Source of the DNA: an uncultured Coriobacteriia bacterium | GTDB taxonomy: Bacteria; Actinomycetota; Coriobacteriia; Coriobacteriales; QAMH01 | NCBI GenBank assembly: GCA_902478425.1 | Contig: CABSKV010000008.1 | Span: forward strand, 1-27,995 | Direction: 5' to 3' | DNA length: 27,995 nt | Shown: in pieces, positions 16,215-24,311 of the stretch | Numbering within the stretch: position 1 is the first letter of the stretch | How the letters are laid out: every line of letters begins with the position of its first letter | The notes under the pieces: generated by a model | Told to the model about the DNA's origin: nothing | Seen by the model: the letters and a program-made list of their open reading frames with translations, nothing else | The model's database searches: none | Translations under genes and position numbers: made by a program

Positions 16215-17616
16215 CGTAAGCCGAGGCGTTATATGCGGCGACATAGTCGCGAATCTCCAATTCGAGCGGGCCGTTCATGCCCTGGCCCGCAGTGCTCTGC
16301 ACGCGCTCGACTTCGGGAGCCTGCGCGTAGATCGTGCTCTGGGCGACGCACTGGTCGCCGGTGATCACGCCCACGCAACGCACGAGCGAGGTGATGACCG
16401 AGGTGATGGGCGATGGCCCCATCTTGTCCTCGAGGGCAACGAGGGGCACCGAGGCGACGATGTTCTCGCCCTGGCGCCAGGTGATGGTGCCCACCGTATC
16501 GCCCTTGGCCACGCCATCGGGCTTGTCGGTGAGGCGCACGTCGATCGAGATGTCGCCGTTGAAGTCGAAGACCATGCCCGTGACCTCCTCGGCGACGCCG
16601 GCCTTCACGGTCTTGTCGAGAAAGCCGCTCATGGGAGCATCGACGAGCACCTGGTCGGGCGTCGCGAGCGTATAGGGGCGATAGTGCGTGAAGCCCCAGT
16701 CCAGAAGCTTGTAGGCATCGATGAAACGCTGGACCTCGTCGGTGGAGTCGAGCACGATGGCATAGAGCTCGACGCCATCGCGGCTGGCGGCCGCCGCAAG
16801 GCACTGGCCGGCCTTATTCGTGAAGCCGGTCTTGACGCCGATGCAATCGTCCCAGGTGGCAAGCAGGGCATTCGTCGTCAGAAGCTCCTTGGGCTCGCCG
16901 TTGAGGTTGAGCGTGCACGACTTCATGCCCACGATCTCGCGGAAGGTCGGGTCCTGCATGGCATAGCGCACGATGACGCTGATGTCGGCGGCCGAGGAAT
17001 AATGGCCATCGGCATCGAGGCCGTGCGGGTTCTGGAACTGCGTGTTCGTGAGCCCCATCTGCGCGGCCTTGTCGTTCATCATCTGCACGAATTCCTTCTC
17101 GCCGCCGGCTATGGCTTCGGCAATCGCCATCGAGGCGTCGTTGCCGGAGTGGACGAGCAGGCCGGCGATGAGGTCACGCAGCGTGACCTGCTGCCCGGCG
17201 ACGAGTCCCGCGCTCGACTCCCCCACCGACGCCGCCTTGGGCGAGACCGTGATGACGTCGTCGAGGTTTCCGTTCTCGAGCGCGACGATGGCCGTCATCG
17301 TCTTGGTGATCGAGGCCATTGCCGTATGCTCGTCCTGGGCGCGCGCCCACAGCACGTTGCCGGCCGAATCGACGAGTATGCCGAAGGTCGACTCGATGGC
17401 CGGGGCCTCGGTGATGTTCATGCCGCGGTCGTTGACCGTGGACTGCCCCACGTAGTCGTTGCCGTTGATGGCGGCCTGCGCCGTGCCCGGTACGCCAAGG
17501 CACAGCGTGCAGGCAAGCACGAGCGAGAGTAGCATGCCGATAAACGAGGTCAGGCGCCCACGCTGATGCGTGGACACCTGCACCGTCGAAGCTATGTCAT
17601 GCGGGCGAACCTGCAT
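16201..17616 (-). CDS. Serine-type D-Ala-D-Ala carboxypeptidase (PBP5 family)
   Basis: This 471-residue exported enzyme trims the terminal D-alanine from peptidoglycan pentapeptides. A signal peptide ends near residue 49 (GTAQA-A). The three penicillin-binding motifs are intact: S102-I-T-K105, S157-G-N159 and K262-T-G264. The C-terminal part (about 320-400) resembles the PBP5 C-terminal beta domain. It then continues for about 70 residues without a clear amphipathic anchor, somewhat long for the family. ATG 17616 is chosen because AGGGAGG lies just upstream and the signal peptide follows; the longer frame overlaps the ACT gene. The ACT gene ends 11 bases before it, so it shares a transcript with paaK and the ACT gene. 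Confidence 0.94.
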   Translation of the reverse strand: MQVRPHDIASTVQVSTHQRGRLTSFIGMLLSLVLACTLCLGVPGTAQAAINGNDYVGQSTVNDRGMNITEAPAIESTFGILVDSAGNVLWARAQDEHTAMASITKTMTAIVALENGNLDDVITVSPKAASVGESSAGLVAGQQVTLRDLIAGLLVHSGNDASMAIAEAIAGGEKEFVQMMNDKAAQMGLTNTQFQNPHGLDADGHYSSAADISVIVRYAMQDPTFREIVGMKSCTLNLNGEPKELLTTNALLATWDDCIGVKTGFTNKAGQCLAAAASRDGVELYAIVLDSTDEVQRFIDAYKLLDWGFTHYRPYTLATPDQVLVDAPMSGFLDKTVKAGVAEEVTGMVFDFNGDISIDVRLTDKPDGVAKGDTVGTITWRQGENIVASVPLVALEDKMGPSPITSVITSLVRCVGVITGDQCVAQSTIYAQAPEVERVQSTAGQGMNGPLELEIRDYVAAYNASAYGTGS

Positions 17617-17627
17617 GCGCCTCCCTC

Positions 17628-18053
17628 TTACTGCGCGGTCTTGTAGAGGTCCTCGGGATGAAGCACCTTGAATCCCGCGCTCTCGAGCGCGCCAATCGCG
17701 GACTCGTTGACCTTGAAGGCGACCGTCGCGCCCTTGTCGGCGTCCGCGAAGCAATAGCAGTACTCGATGTTGATGCCGGCGTTGTCGAGCACCTCGAGCA
17801 CCTGGGCAAGACCACCCGGAACGTCAGGCACCTCGACGGCGACGACCTTCGTGAGGTTGGCCGTGAATCCGGCCTCGGAGATGGCGGCGACGGCGCCCTT
17901 TGGGTCATCGCAGATGATGCGCGCGATGCCGTAGTCGGTCGTGTCTGCCAATGCCAGCGAATGCATCTGGATGTCCGCATCGCCCAGGGCGCGGCACAGC
18001 GAGGTGAGGCGGCCCTTCGTGTTCTCGAGAAATACCGTGAGCTGGTCAATCAT
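17628..18053 (-). CDS. Tandem ACT-domain protein
   Basis: This 141-residue protein consists of two ACT-like repeats, about 3-66 (DQLTVFLENTKGRLTSLCRALGDADIQMHSL) and 70-137 (VAVEVPDVPGGLAQVLEVLDNAGINIEYCY). ACT domains usually bind amino acids at dimer interfaces, and no catalytic domain is attached. Stand-alone double-ACT proteins commonly adjoin phenylacetate-CoA ligase in anaerobes. Here its ATG overlaps the paaK TAA stop by one base (TAATG), so they are translationally coupled. A regulatory role sensing an aromatic or other amino acid is inferred, not shown. Confidence 0.9.
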   Translation of the reverse strand: MIDQLTVFLENTKGRLTSLCRALGDADIQMHSLALADTTDYGIARIICDDPKGAVAAISEAGFTANLTKVVAVEVPDVPGGLAQVLEVLDNAGINIEYCYCFADADKGATVAFKVNESAIGALESAGFKVLHPEDLYKTAQ

Positions 18054-19363
18054 TACTTGTCCTCCCCATCACGCAGGTCAACGATGCGCACAGCCTTGCC
18101 CTCGGAGCGCTGGATGGTGTGCGGTTCGACGATCTTGATATTGATGTTGACGGCGAGCTCGTCCTTGAGCGCCTGTTGCATGCGACGTTGCAGGTCCTCG
18201 ATCTTGCGAATCTCGTCGATCGGGAAATCGGGGTTGATCTCGATCTTGAGCGTGGCGATGTCGAGGCCGCCTTCGCGCGAGAGCTCGATCTGGTACCAGT
18301 CCGCGATCTCGGGGAACGCAGCGCATACGTTCTCGATCTGGCTCGGGAACACCTGGACGCCGCGAACCTTGAACATGTCGTCGGTGCGGCCATGCAGGCG
18401 GTCGATGCGGCGATGCGTGACGCCGCAGGCGCACTCGCCCGGTATGAGGCGGGTGATGTCGCGCGTGCGATAGCGAACAACCGGCGATGCTTCCTTCGTG
18501 AGCGTCGTGATGACCAGCTCGCCCCACTCGCCATCGGGCACGGGCTCGTGGGTCTCGGGGTCGAGGATCTCGACGTAGAAGTGGTCCTCGGCGACATGCA
18601 GGCCGTTTTGTTCGTCGCATTCCATGGCAACGCCCGGGCCCATGACCTCCGTCAGGCCATAGACGTCATAGACCTTGTAGCCGAGCTTGTCCTCGAGGTT
18701 CTTGCGGAACTGGTCCGAGAACGCCTCGGCACCGTGGATGCCGGCCTTGAGCGTGAAGTCCTTCTTGGGATCGAGGCCCATCTCGATGGCGGTGTCGGCG
18801 ATGTGCATGGCGTAGCTCGGCGTGCAGCACAGAATGGAAGAACCCATGGTCTGCAGGACCTTGATCTGGCGCTTCGTGTTGCCGGCAGACATCGGGATGG
18901 TCTCCGCGCCCACGGCCAGGCCGCCGTAGTGCGCACCCAGGCCGCCGGTGAACAGGCCGTATCCGTAGCAGACGTGGACGACGTCATCGACATCGCCGTG
19001 AGCGTAGCCGATGCCGCGGCCGAAGCAGTCGCCCCAATACTTGATGTCGTTATCGGTGTAACCCGACACGGTGGCAACGCCCGTGGTGCCGCTCGACATG
19101 TGAATCTCCTTCACTTCCGAGCGCGGCACGGCGAACAGCTTGTACGGATAGGCGTCGCGCATGTCCTGCTTGGTGGTGAAGGGAGCCTTCCGGAGGTCAT
19201 CGAGCGACTCGACCGCATGCGGGTCAAAACCCGCCTCGTCGAACGACTTCTTGTAGAACTCGATGTTCTCGTAGCAGTTGACGAGGGTCTCCTTCATGCG
19301 CTCGAGCTGCAGGGCTTCGAGCTCACCCCGTCCCATGTGGGTAATTTCGTCTTGGTATGCCAT
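18053..19363 (-). CDS. paaK: Phenylacetate-CoA ligase
   Basis: This 436-residue protein has the length of PaaK, the ATP-dependent ligase that makes phenylacetyl-CoA. The N-terminal NIEFYKKSFDEAGFDP and LRKAPFTTKQDMRDAYP blocks are characteristic. The P-loop S-S-G-T-T-G is at 90-95 and YGLTEVMGPG is the adenine motif. RTRDITRLIPGECACGVTHRRIDRLHGRTDDMFKVRGVQVFP is the hinge region, followed by the PaaK C-terminal domain. The start ATG has AGGAAGG eight bases upstream. It overlaps the ACT gene and lies about 4 kb from iorAB, a pairing common in organisms that ferment aromatic amino acids. It may act on other aryl acids too. Confidence 0.95.
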   Translation of the reverse strand: MAYQDEITHMGRGELEALQLERMKETLVNCYENIEFYKKSFDEAGFDPHAVESLDDLRKAPFTTKQDMRDAYPYKLFAVPRSEVKEIHMSSGTTGVATVSGYTDNDIKYWGDCFGRGIGYAHGDVDDVVHVCYGYGLFTGGLGAHYGGLAVGAETIPMSAGNTKRQIKVLQTMGSSILCCTPSYAMHIADTAIEMGLDPKKDFTLKAGIHGAEAFSDQFRKNLEDKLGYKVYDVYGLTEVMGPGVAMECDEQNGLHVAEDHFYVEILDPETHEPVPDGEWGELVITTLTKEASPVVRYRTRDITRLIPGECACGVTHRRIDRLHGRTDDMFKVRGVQVFPSQIENVCAAFPEIADWYQIELSREGGLDIATLKIEINPDFPIDEIRKIEDLQRRMQQALKDELAVNINIKIVEPHTIQRSEGKAVRIVDLRDGEDK

Positions 19364-19404
19364 ACCTTGCGCCTTCCTGAAATCGTACGTTCCCCCATAT
19401 CATG

Positions 19405-19423
19405 AGGGGATGCCACATCCCCT
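19405..19423. other. Hairpin between the VanW gene and paaK
   Basis: GGGGATG (19406-19412) and CATCCCC (16-base-offset copy at 19416-19422) form a perfect 7-bp stem, extended by one A-T pair, with a 3-base loop. It starts 9 bases after the VanW stop and lies 41 bases before paaK. The same GGGG can instead pair with CCCC at 19393-19396, so two exclusive folds exist. No T-run follows. Confidence 0.45.
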
Positions 19424-19431
19424 TGATACCG

Positions 19432-21927
19432 TCATCCACCTGCAGGTGGTTCTGCTGCCGGAGCAGCCCCCGGCGTATCGGGCCCCACGGTTATGATCTC
19501 GTTTTGCGCCGAGTATATGGAGTGGAAGGTGACGTCGTGGAGCACCGTTCCATCGGCCGCCGTGGCAAGGTAGCGGATGTCGATGCTGCGACCATCCTGC
19601 CCGCTCTGCGTCATCTTGCGCTCGCCCGGCGCAAGGGCCGGGTCGACCTCGGTTATCGAAACGAACTTGTCGCCTTCGCGCCACTCGCCGCGCTGGCACT
19701 CGACGGTGCGACCGTCCTTCGTGCCCCAGAAGCTCACGACGACGTTCTCGTCGGTGACGACTGCCGTCATGAGCACGTAGGTCGACATGTCGTTGACCCA
19801 CTTGAGGTCAGGTGACTTCCACGAGACCGTGGCATCGGCAAAGCCATAATCGTCGTAGGAGGCGATGTAGAAGTCGTGGTTCACGCGCTCGGCGATGCCG
19901 AGACCCGAGAAGCACGCGGCGTTGAAGATGCAGGTCGCGATCTGGCAGATACCACCGCCGAGCTGATCCTCGTGCTTGCCGTTGATGATGACGGGGGCCG
20001 TCTGGAAGCCCTTCTCGGCCGTGCGCTCGCCCGTCGTGCCGTTGAACGACCACGTGGCGCCCGGTGCCACGAGCGAGTTGTCGATGAGCGAGCAGAGCAG
20101 CCTGATGTTGTTGATGCGCTCTGACGAACCCGAAAGCGGGATGGTCCACGTCGCGAGGCGCTCGGTGATGCCCATGGACTGGGCCATCTCGGTCGTGATC
20201 TCGGGTTGGATCGTCACGTCGACGAGCGTGATGGTGCGACTCGTCGCGGTCTGGGCATCGGGCTCGCCGAAGAGCAGGGTCTGCAGGGCGATTTCCGCCG
20301 CGGCGCGGTCAGGGCCATAGCCCTCGACGGCCGCGACGAGGACGACCTCGCCCGAGCTCGTGTCGAAGTAGGCGTTCTCGGCGCCGCCCGTGGCAGCCGG
20401 ACCCAGAATGCCCACGAGATAGCGGTCGAACTTCTCCTGGTCGACGTACGCCTGCAGGACATAGCCCGAATCCGGGTCAATCCAGGCAGAGGTGTCGTAA
20501 TCGGAAACCGTCGTGCCATCGGCGACGACCTTCTGCGTGCCGCTGCCGAAGACGAGCACCTCGTCGGGAGCGAGCACCTGCTGGCTGATGAGATCGCCGA
20601 GATCGGCCGTATCGAGCGTCCACGTGTTGGGGTCATGCACGATGGTGACGTTCCTGGCGATGGCATCCTTGACGTCATCGGCGACCTTCTGCGCGGTCGC
20701 GGGCTTGATGTGCATGGGATCGGTCTTCATCGGAACGACGAAGGCGAAGTTGTCCGGCGAGAACGCGCTCGCGCTGAAACGCTTGATAAATACCGGTGCG
20801 TCAACCGACCAGCCGTCGCTTCCGTTGACGACGGACACGGCGCCATCCTCGATGCGCACGGAACTATCGACGATGGGCAGGCCTATCTCCTGGTTGATTT
20901 CGCTTGCGAGCGCGTTGAAGCGCTCGTCGCGCACGGATACCGTCGCGTTGAGATTGGTGCCGCCAAACCACGAGAAGAAACGCTCTGCGATGAAGTTGCC
21001 CTGGCGCCCGACGAGGTATGCCTCCTCGGCGAGCTTCTCGCCATCGACGTAGGCGCCGATGGTCTCGGCGGTGATGTTCCACTTGTCGATGGAGCCGTCA
21101 TCGTTGATGTCGGAACCAGCGGCCGTCTCGTCGGCATGCGCTTGCTCGATGCCGCCGGTCGATACCTGGGCGCCATCGGCAGCGGCGACGTCTTCGCTCT
21201 CGTAGATGGTGATGTGCGCGTTGGAGAGCTTGGGCGAAAGCTCCTCGTTGATCTTGGCCGAGGCGTCCTGGACGGTCAGGCCGCCCACGTCGACGCCCTG
21301 CACCGAGACACCCGGGTGAATCCTGCCGAACGAGGCGAAGACATCGACGCAGGTGTAGATGAGCAGCAGCGCGACGATGACGAAGACCGGAATCATGATC
21401 TGCAAGTGCGACTTGGTATAGGCGATGAACTCGCTCGACGTGCTGAGCGTACGCGTCTGGGGGCCGTTCTTCTCGCGCGTGCGGGCAGATGGCGACGTCA
21501 CGACCGTGCGGGCGAACTGTCCCGCGGCGGGACGCTTGATCGCCCCTGCACGCGCCTTGGCGCGCGCCTCGGCATCGGCGACGCTGAAGCCCTGCGTGCT
21601 GCCCGGCGTGCTTTGCGAGGCCCATGGGTTCGACGAACTGGAAAGGCGGCTCGGGGCGTTGGAGACCCTGCCCGTCTTGCCCGCCTTCGAGGCGGTCGTC
21701 GTGCGCGGGATCTTGGAAGTCCTCGTCTTCGGGATCTTCGGCGACTTGACCGGCTTGGCCGAAGCGGTGGGTTGGGATACCTTGGGGGCGCTTTCGACCT
21801 TGGGCGTCTGCGCGGGTTTGGCACCAGGCTGCTTGATTGACTTGCGCGCCGTCGGCTTGAAGGCAGAGCTGCCCGATGCGGGCTTCGTCCGCTTGCTCGG
21901 CTCTGGATTGTTGGTCGAATCAGTCAC
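19432..21927 (-). CDS. VanW-family membrane-anchored envelope protein
   Basis: This 831-residue protein has four parts. Residues 1-172 are a Lys/Pro/Ser/Thr-rich, probably disordered cytoplasmic region with no signal peptide. A single membrane helix covers 175-197. About 200-560 contain repeats of the PG_binding_4 type (HPGVSVQGVDVGGLTVQDA). A VanW domain covers about 590-710, with APGATWSFNGTTGERTAEKGF and QLGGGICQIATCIFNA. The first PG_binding_4 repeat carries an acidic insert with a DxNxDGxxD loop at 273-281. VanW proteins are linked to the cell wall, but their reaction is unknown. The start is GTG with a weak GAG site. paaK follows 68 bases later. Confidence 0.9.
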   Translation of the reverse strand: MTDSTNNPEPSKRTKPASGSSAFKPTARKSIKQPGAKPAQTPKVESAPKVSQPTASAKPVKSPKIPKTRTSKIPRTTTASKAGKTGRVSNAPSRLSSSSNPWASQSTPGSTQGFSVADAEARAKARAGAIKRPAAGQFARTVVTSPSARTREKNGPQTRTLSTSSEFIAYTKSHLQIMIPVFVIVALLLIYTCVDVFASFGRIHPGVSVQGVDVGGLTVQDASAKINEELSPKLSNAHITIYESEDVAAADGAQVSTGGIEQAHADETAAGSDINDDGSIDKWNITAETIGAYVDGEKLAEEAYLVGRQGNFIAERFFSWFGGTNLNATVSVRDERFNALASEINQEIGLPIVDSSVRIEDGAVSVVNGSDGWSVDAPVFIKRFSASAFSPDNFAFVVPMKTDPMHIKPATAQKVADDVKDAIARNVTIVHDPNTWTLDTADLGDLISQQVLAPDEVLVFGSGTQKVVADGTTVSDYDTSAWIDPDSGYVLQAYVDQEKFDRYLVGILGPAATGGAENAYFDTSSGEVVLVAAVEGYGPDRAAAEIALQTLLFGEPDAQTATSRTITLVDVTIQPEITTEMAQSMGITERLATWTIPLSGSSERINNIRLLCSLIDNSLVAPGATWSFNGTTGERTAEKGFQTAPVIINGKHEDQLGGGICQIATCIFNAACFSGLGIAERVNHDFYIASYDDYGFADATVSWKSPDLKWVNDMSTYVLMTAVVTDENVVVSFWGTKDGRTVECQRGEWREGDKFVSITEVDPALAPGERKMTQSGQDGRSIDIRYLATAADGTVLHDVTFHSIYSAQNEIITVGPDTPGAAPAAEPPAGG

Positions 21928-21977
21928 CTGTGCTCGGCTTTCCCATCGGGCAATATGTGACTGCTAAGAATACCACC

Positions 21978-21999
21978 AAAGAAGCTGGAAAACCCCAGC
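21978..21999 (-). terminator. Weak intrinsic terminator after pgsA
   Basis: On the minus strand GCTGG and CCAGC form a 5-bp stem around a GGTTTT loop, followed by TTCTTT. It lies about 70 bases after the pgsA stop and before the VanW gene. The stem is short, so only partial termination is expected. Confidence 0.35.
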
Positions 22000-22022
22000 A
22001 TAATTAAACGATTAAGCAAAAA

Positions 22023-22051
22023 TTAATAGTCCTGCGCAAAAGATACGCAAA
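22023..22051 (-). promoter_or_regulatory. Possible promoter for the VanW gene
   Basis: The 141-base pgsA-VanW gap is AT-rich compared with its surroundings. TTTGCG (22051-22046) and TATTAA (22028-22023) are 17 bases apart on the minus strand, but each matches the consensus only in part. A GTCCTG/CAGGAC inverted repeat spans 22029-22075. The assignment is weak. Confidence 0.25.
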
Positions 22052-22068
22052 CTCTCGATAAACCCCGC

Positions 22069-22707
22069 TCAGGACGCTTCTTTGAGAAGGCGAATGGCCT
22101 TGGCGACGTAAATGCAAAAGGCGATGATCGAGCAGACGAGACCCGCATAGACGAACCAGATCCCAAGAAGCGCGGGATCTGCGCCGAATCCGGGAAGCCA
22201 CGCAGGCGCTCCGGCAATGCCCAGGCCGGGCAGCTCGGGCACGCCGAGCAACAGCAGGCAAAAGCCGAACATGATGAAGGCCGTCGCGAACTTGCCCACG
22301 TAGACGACTGGCGGAACCTTGCCGACCTTCGCGAGCAGGTAACGGCCGCCAAGCAGCAGGCACACATCGCGTGCGATGAGATAGATGAGTATCCACAGGG
22401 GCAGACGGCCCAAGATGAAGATGGCGATGACGCCGACGGCGATGAGCAACCTGTCGACGAAGGGGTCGAAGAGCTTGCCGAGCTTGGATACCTGATGCGT
22501 ACGACGCGCGACCTGGCCATCGACCCAGTCGGTCGACGCGGCGACGGCATAGACGACGAGTGCGGCGATGTGATACGGTGTGGCGAAGAGCAGCCAGAGG
22601 AAGAGCGGCAACAGCAGCAGGCGCACGAGCGTGATCACGTTAGGAGCCGTGAGCACGCGGTCGAGCACTTCCTCCTGATCGGTCTCCGTTGTCTTGTCTG
22701 GCGTCAC
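22069..22707 (-). CDS. pgsA: CDP-diacylglycerol-glycerol-3-phosphate 3-phosphatidyltransferase
   Basis: This 212-residue integral membrane enzyme makes phosphatidylglycerol phosphate, the precursor of phosphatidylglycerol and cardiolipin. The CDP-alcohol phosphatidyltransferase signature is complete: D60-x2-D63-G-x2-A-R-x8-G77-x3-D81-x3-D85. Five or six hydrophobic helices surround it. GTG 22707 is preferred because GGGGGAG lies six bases upstream and the longer frame runs into the echF end. The echF stop is 31 bases upstream, so pgsA may be the last gene of the ech transcript. A related CDP-alcohol transferase with another acceptor is possible, but PgsA is most likely. Confidence 0.9.
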   Translation of the reverse strand: MTPDKTTETDQEEVLDRVLTAPNVITLVRLLLLPLFLWLLFATPYHIAALVVYAVAASTDWVDGQVARRTHQVSKLGKLFDPFVDRLLIAVGVIAIFILGRLPLWILIYLIARDVCLLLGGRYLLAKVGKVPPVVYVGKFATAFIMFGFCLLLLGVPELPGLGIAGAPAWLPGFGADPALLGIWFVYAGLVCSIIAFCIYVAKAIRLLKEAS

Positions 22708-22738
22708 CAAGCACTCCCCCTCGGCACAGATCACGCCT

Positions 22739-23218
22739 CTACTCTGCCGTGCCCTGCGCACCCGCCTCTTCGGCCGCCTTCTGCTCGGCGGCGGCCTTCT
22801 TCTTCGCCTCGGCAGCCGCCAGCGCCACGGCCTTCTTCTCGGCGGCGATGCGCGCCTTCTCGGCCTTCTCCTCCTCGGTGAGCTCGTAGACGCGCGTCGT
22901 CATGTTGTCCGTCGTGATGGGCGGACGCTCCCTGAGCATCTCGAGGTCCTTGGTCGGGCACACGGCCACGCAGGCACCGCAGGCCACGCACTTGTACGGC
23001 CAGTAGGTCCAGCGCGACTCGTTGCGGTCGACGACGATGGAGTCGGCCGGGCACTTGCGCTGGCACATGCCGCAGAAGATGCAGTTGTGGATGTCGATCA
23101 TGTCGATCTGGCCGCGCGCGTTCTCGAAGGTCTCGCGCACCTCGTACGGATAGCGCCTCGTCGGGCGCTTGCTGAACAGGCTCTTGAGCGTGAGCCCACC
23201 AAGTTTGAATACGCCCAT
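22739..23218 (-). CDS. echF: Ech-type hydrogenase polyferredoxin subunit (NuoI-like)
   Basis: This 159-residue protein carries two [4Fe-4S] motifs, C46-x2-C49-x2-C52-x3-C56-P and C77-x2-C80-x2-C83-x3-C87-P. It should relay electrons from ferredoxin to the small subunit of a group 4 [NiFe]-hydrogenase. The N-terminus (KSLFSKRPTRRYPYE) fits EchF/NuoI-like proteins. Residues 113-159 form an Ala/Lys/Glu-rich tail, likely a charged helix, not expected in the family. The start ATG (23218) is chosen because AAGGTAGAG precedes it and the longer frame is not conserved. It starts 4 bases after the echE stop, the last of six ech genes in order. Confidence 0.93.
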   Translation of the reverse strand: MGVFKLGGLTLKSLFSKRPTRRYPYEVRETFENARGQIDMIDIHNCIFCGMCQRKCPADSIVVDRNESRWTYWPYKCVACGACVAVCPTKDLEMLRERPPITTDNMTTRVYELTEEEKAEKARIAAEKKAVALAAAEAKKKAAAEQKAAEEAGAQGTAE

Positions 23219-23222
23219 CTCT

Positions 23223-24311
23223 CTACCTTTCAGTGCAGCTGATGCACGGATCGATCGTGAGTATGACCATCGGCACGTCGGCGAGCTCGACGTTTGCCAG
23301 TGCGGCGACCATGCCGGCGATGTTCTGGCTCGTCGGGGTGCGCACGCGCATGCGCGCGAGGTTCTTCGTGCCGTTGCCCTTGGAATAGTAGAACGCCTGG
23401 CCACGCGGCTGCTCGAGGGTGGTCATCGACTGGGCGCCGTCTTCCGGATTGCCCTTGACGGGCACCATGACCTCGCCATCGGGAATCTTGTCAACGAGCT
23501 CGGAGATGATGTCGATGGACTGCAGCACCTCGCGCACGCGCACGTCGCAGCGGGCGTAGCAATCGCCGCCGTCCGAGAGCACGGGCTCGAAAGCCGCCAG
23601 GTCTCCGTAGGCGCCGATGCCGTTGAGGCGCTCGTCGGTGACGACATTGGAGGCACGCGCGAAGGGGCCGACCATCGAGAGCTCGAGGGCCTTCTCGGTC
23701 GAGATATGACCCACCCCCACCATGCGGCTCTTGACCGAGGAATCCTCGAGCAGGGTCTTGGCGATGGTGCGGTACTCGTCGCGCAGGCGCTCGAGCTTGG
23801 TCACGATGCCGGCAAGCGTCTCGTTGCTCACCGCCTCGCGAAAACCGCCCACGTCACAGGCGGAGAAGATGACGCGACCACCCGTGACCTCCTCGAAGAT
23901 GTCGAGGACGGTCTCGCGCAGGCGCCAGGCATGCATGAACAGGGCCTCGAAGCCGAAGCCATCGGCGAGCAGGCCGAGCCACAGCAGGTGGCTGTGCATA
24001 CGGGACAGCTCGTGGAAGATGACGCGCAGGTACGCGGCGCGCTCGGTGATCTCGATGCCCATGAGCTTCTCGACGCACTCCGAGTAGCCGAGGGAATGGC
24101 CGAACGAGCAGATGCCGCAGATGCGCTCGGTCACGTAGACGAACTGCGTGTAGTCGCGCTTCTCGACGAGCTTCTCGAGACCGCGGTGCACGTAGCCGAT
24201 GCGCGGGATGGCGTTGACGACGGTCTCGTCCTCGAGGACGAGGTCCAGGTGCACGGGCTCGGGCAAGACGGGATGCTGCGGCCCGAACGGGACGACGGTT
24301 CGCTTACTCAT
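23223..24311 (-). CDS. echE: Ech-type [NiFe]-hydrogenase large subunit (NuoD-like)
   Basis: This 362-residue protein is the catalytic subunit of an energy-converting hydrogenase, reducing protons to H2 with electrons from ferredoxin. Both nickel-binding pairs are intact: R63-I-C65-G-I-C68-x3-H72 and D354-P-C356-x2-C359-T-E-R. Their presence separates it from complex I NuoD, which lacks these cysteines. The protein ends three residues after C359, so there is no C-terminal extension for a maturation protease, as known for EchE and CooH. The start has AGGAGG six bases upstream and overlaps the echD stop by 8 bases. No hyp maturation genes are in the window. Confidence 0.96.
   Translation of the reverse strand: MSKRTVVPFGPQHPVLPEPVHLDLVLEDETVVNAIPRIGYVHRGLEKLVEKRDYTQFVYVTERICGICSFGHSLGYSECVEKLMGIEITERAAYLRVIFHELSRMHSHLLWLGLLADGFGFEALFMHAWRLRETVLDIFEEVTGGRVIFSACDVGGFREAVSNETLAGIVTKLERLRDEYRTIAKTLLEDSSVKSRMVGVGHISTEKALELSMVGPFARASNVVTDERLNGIGAYGDLAAFEPVLSDGGDCYARCDVRVREVLQSIDIISELVDKIPDGEVMVPVKGNPEDGAQSMTTLEQPRGQAFYYSKGNGTKNLARMRVRTPTSQNIAGMVAALANVELADVPMVILTIDPCISCTER

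Noticed and set aside
20206..21840. 544-codon plus-strand open frame opposite the VanW gene
   Set aside because: Antisense shadow of a recognised VanW protein; composition is low-complexity and no ribosome site or motif supports it.
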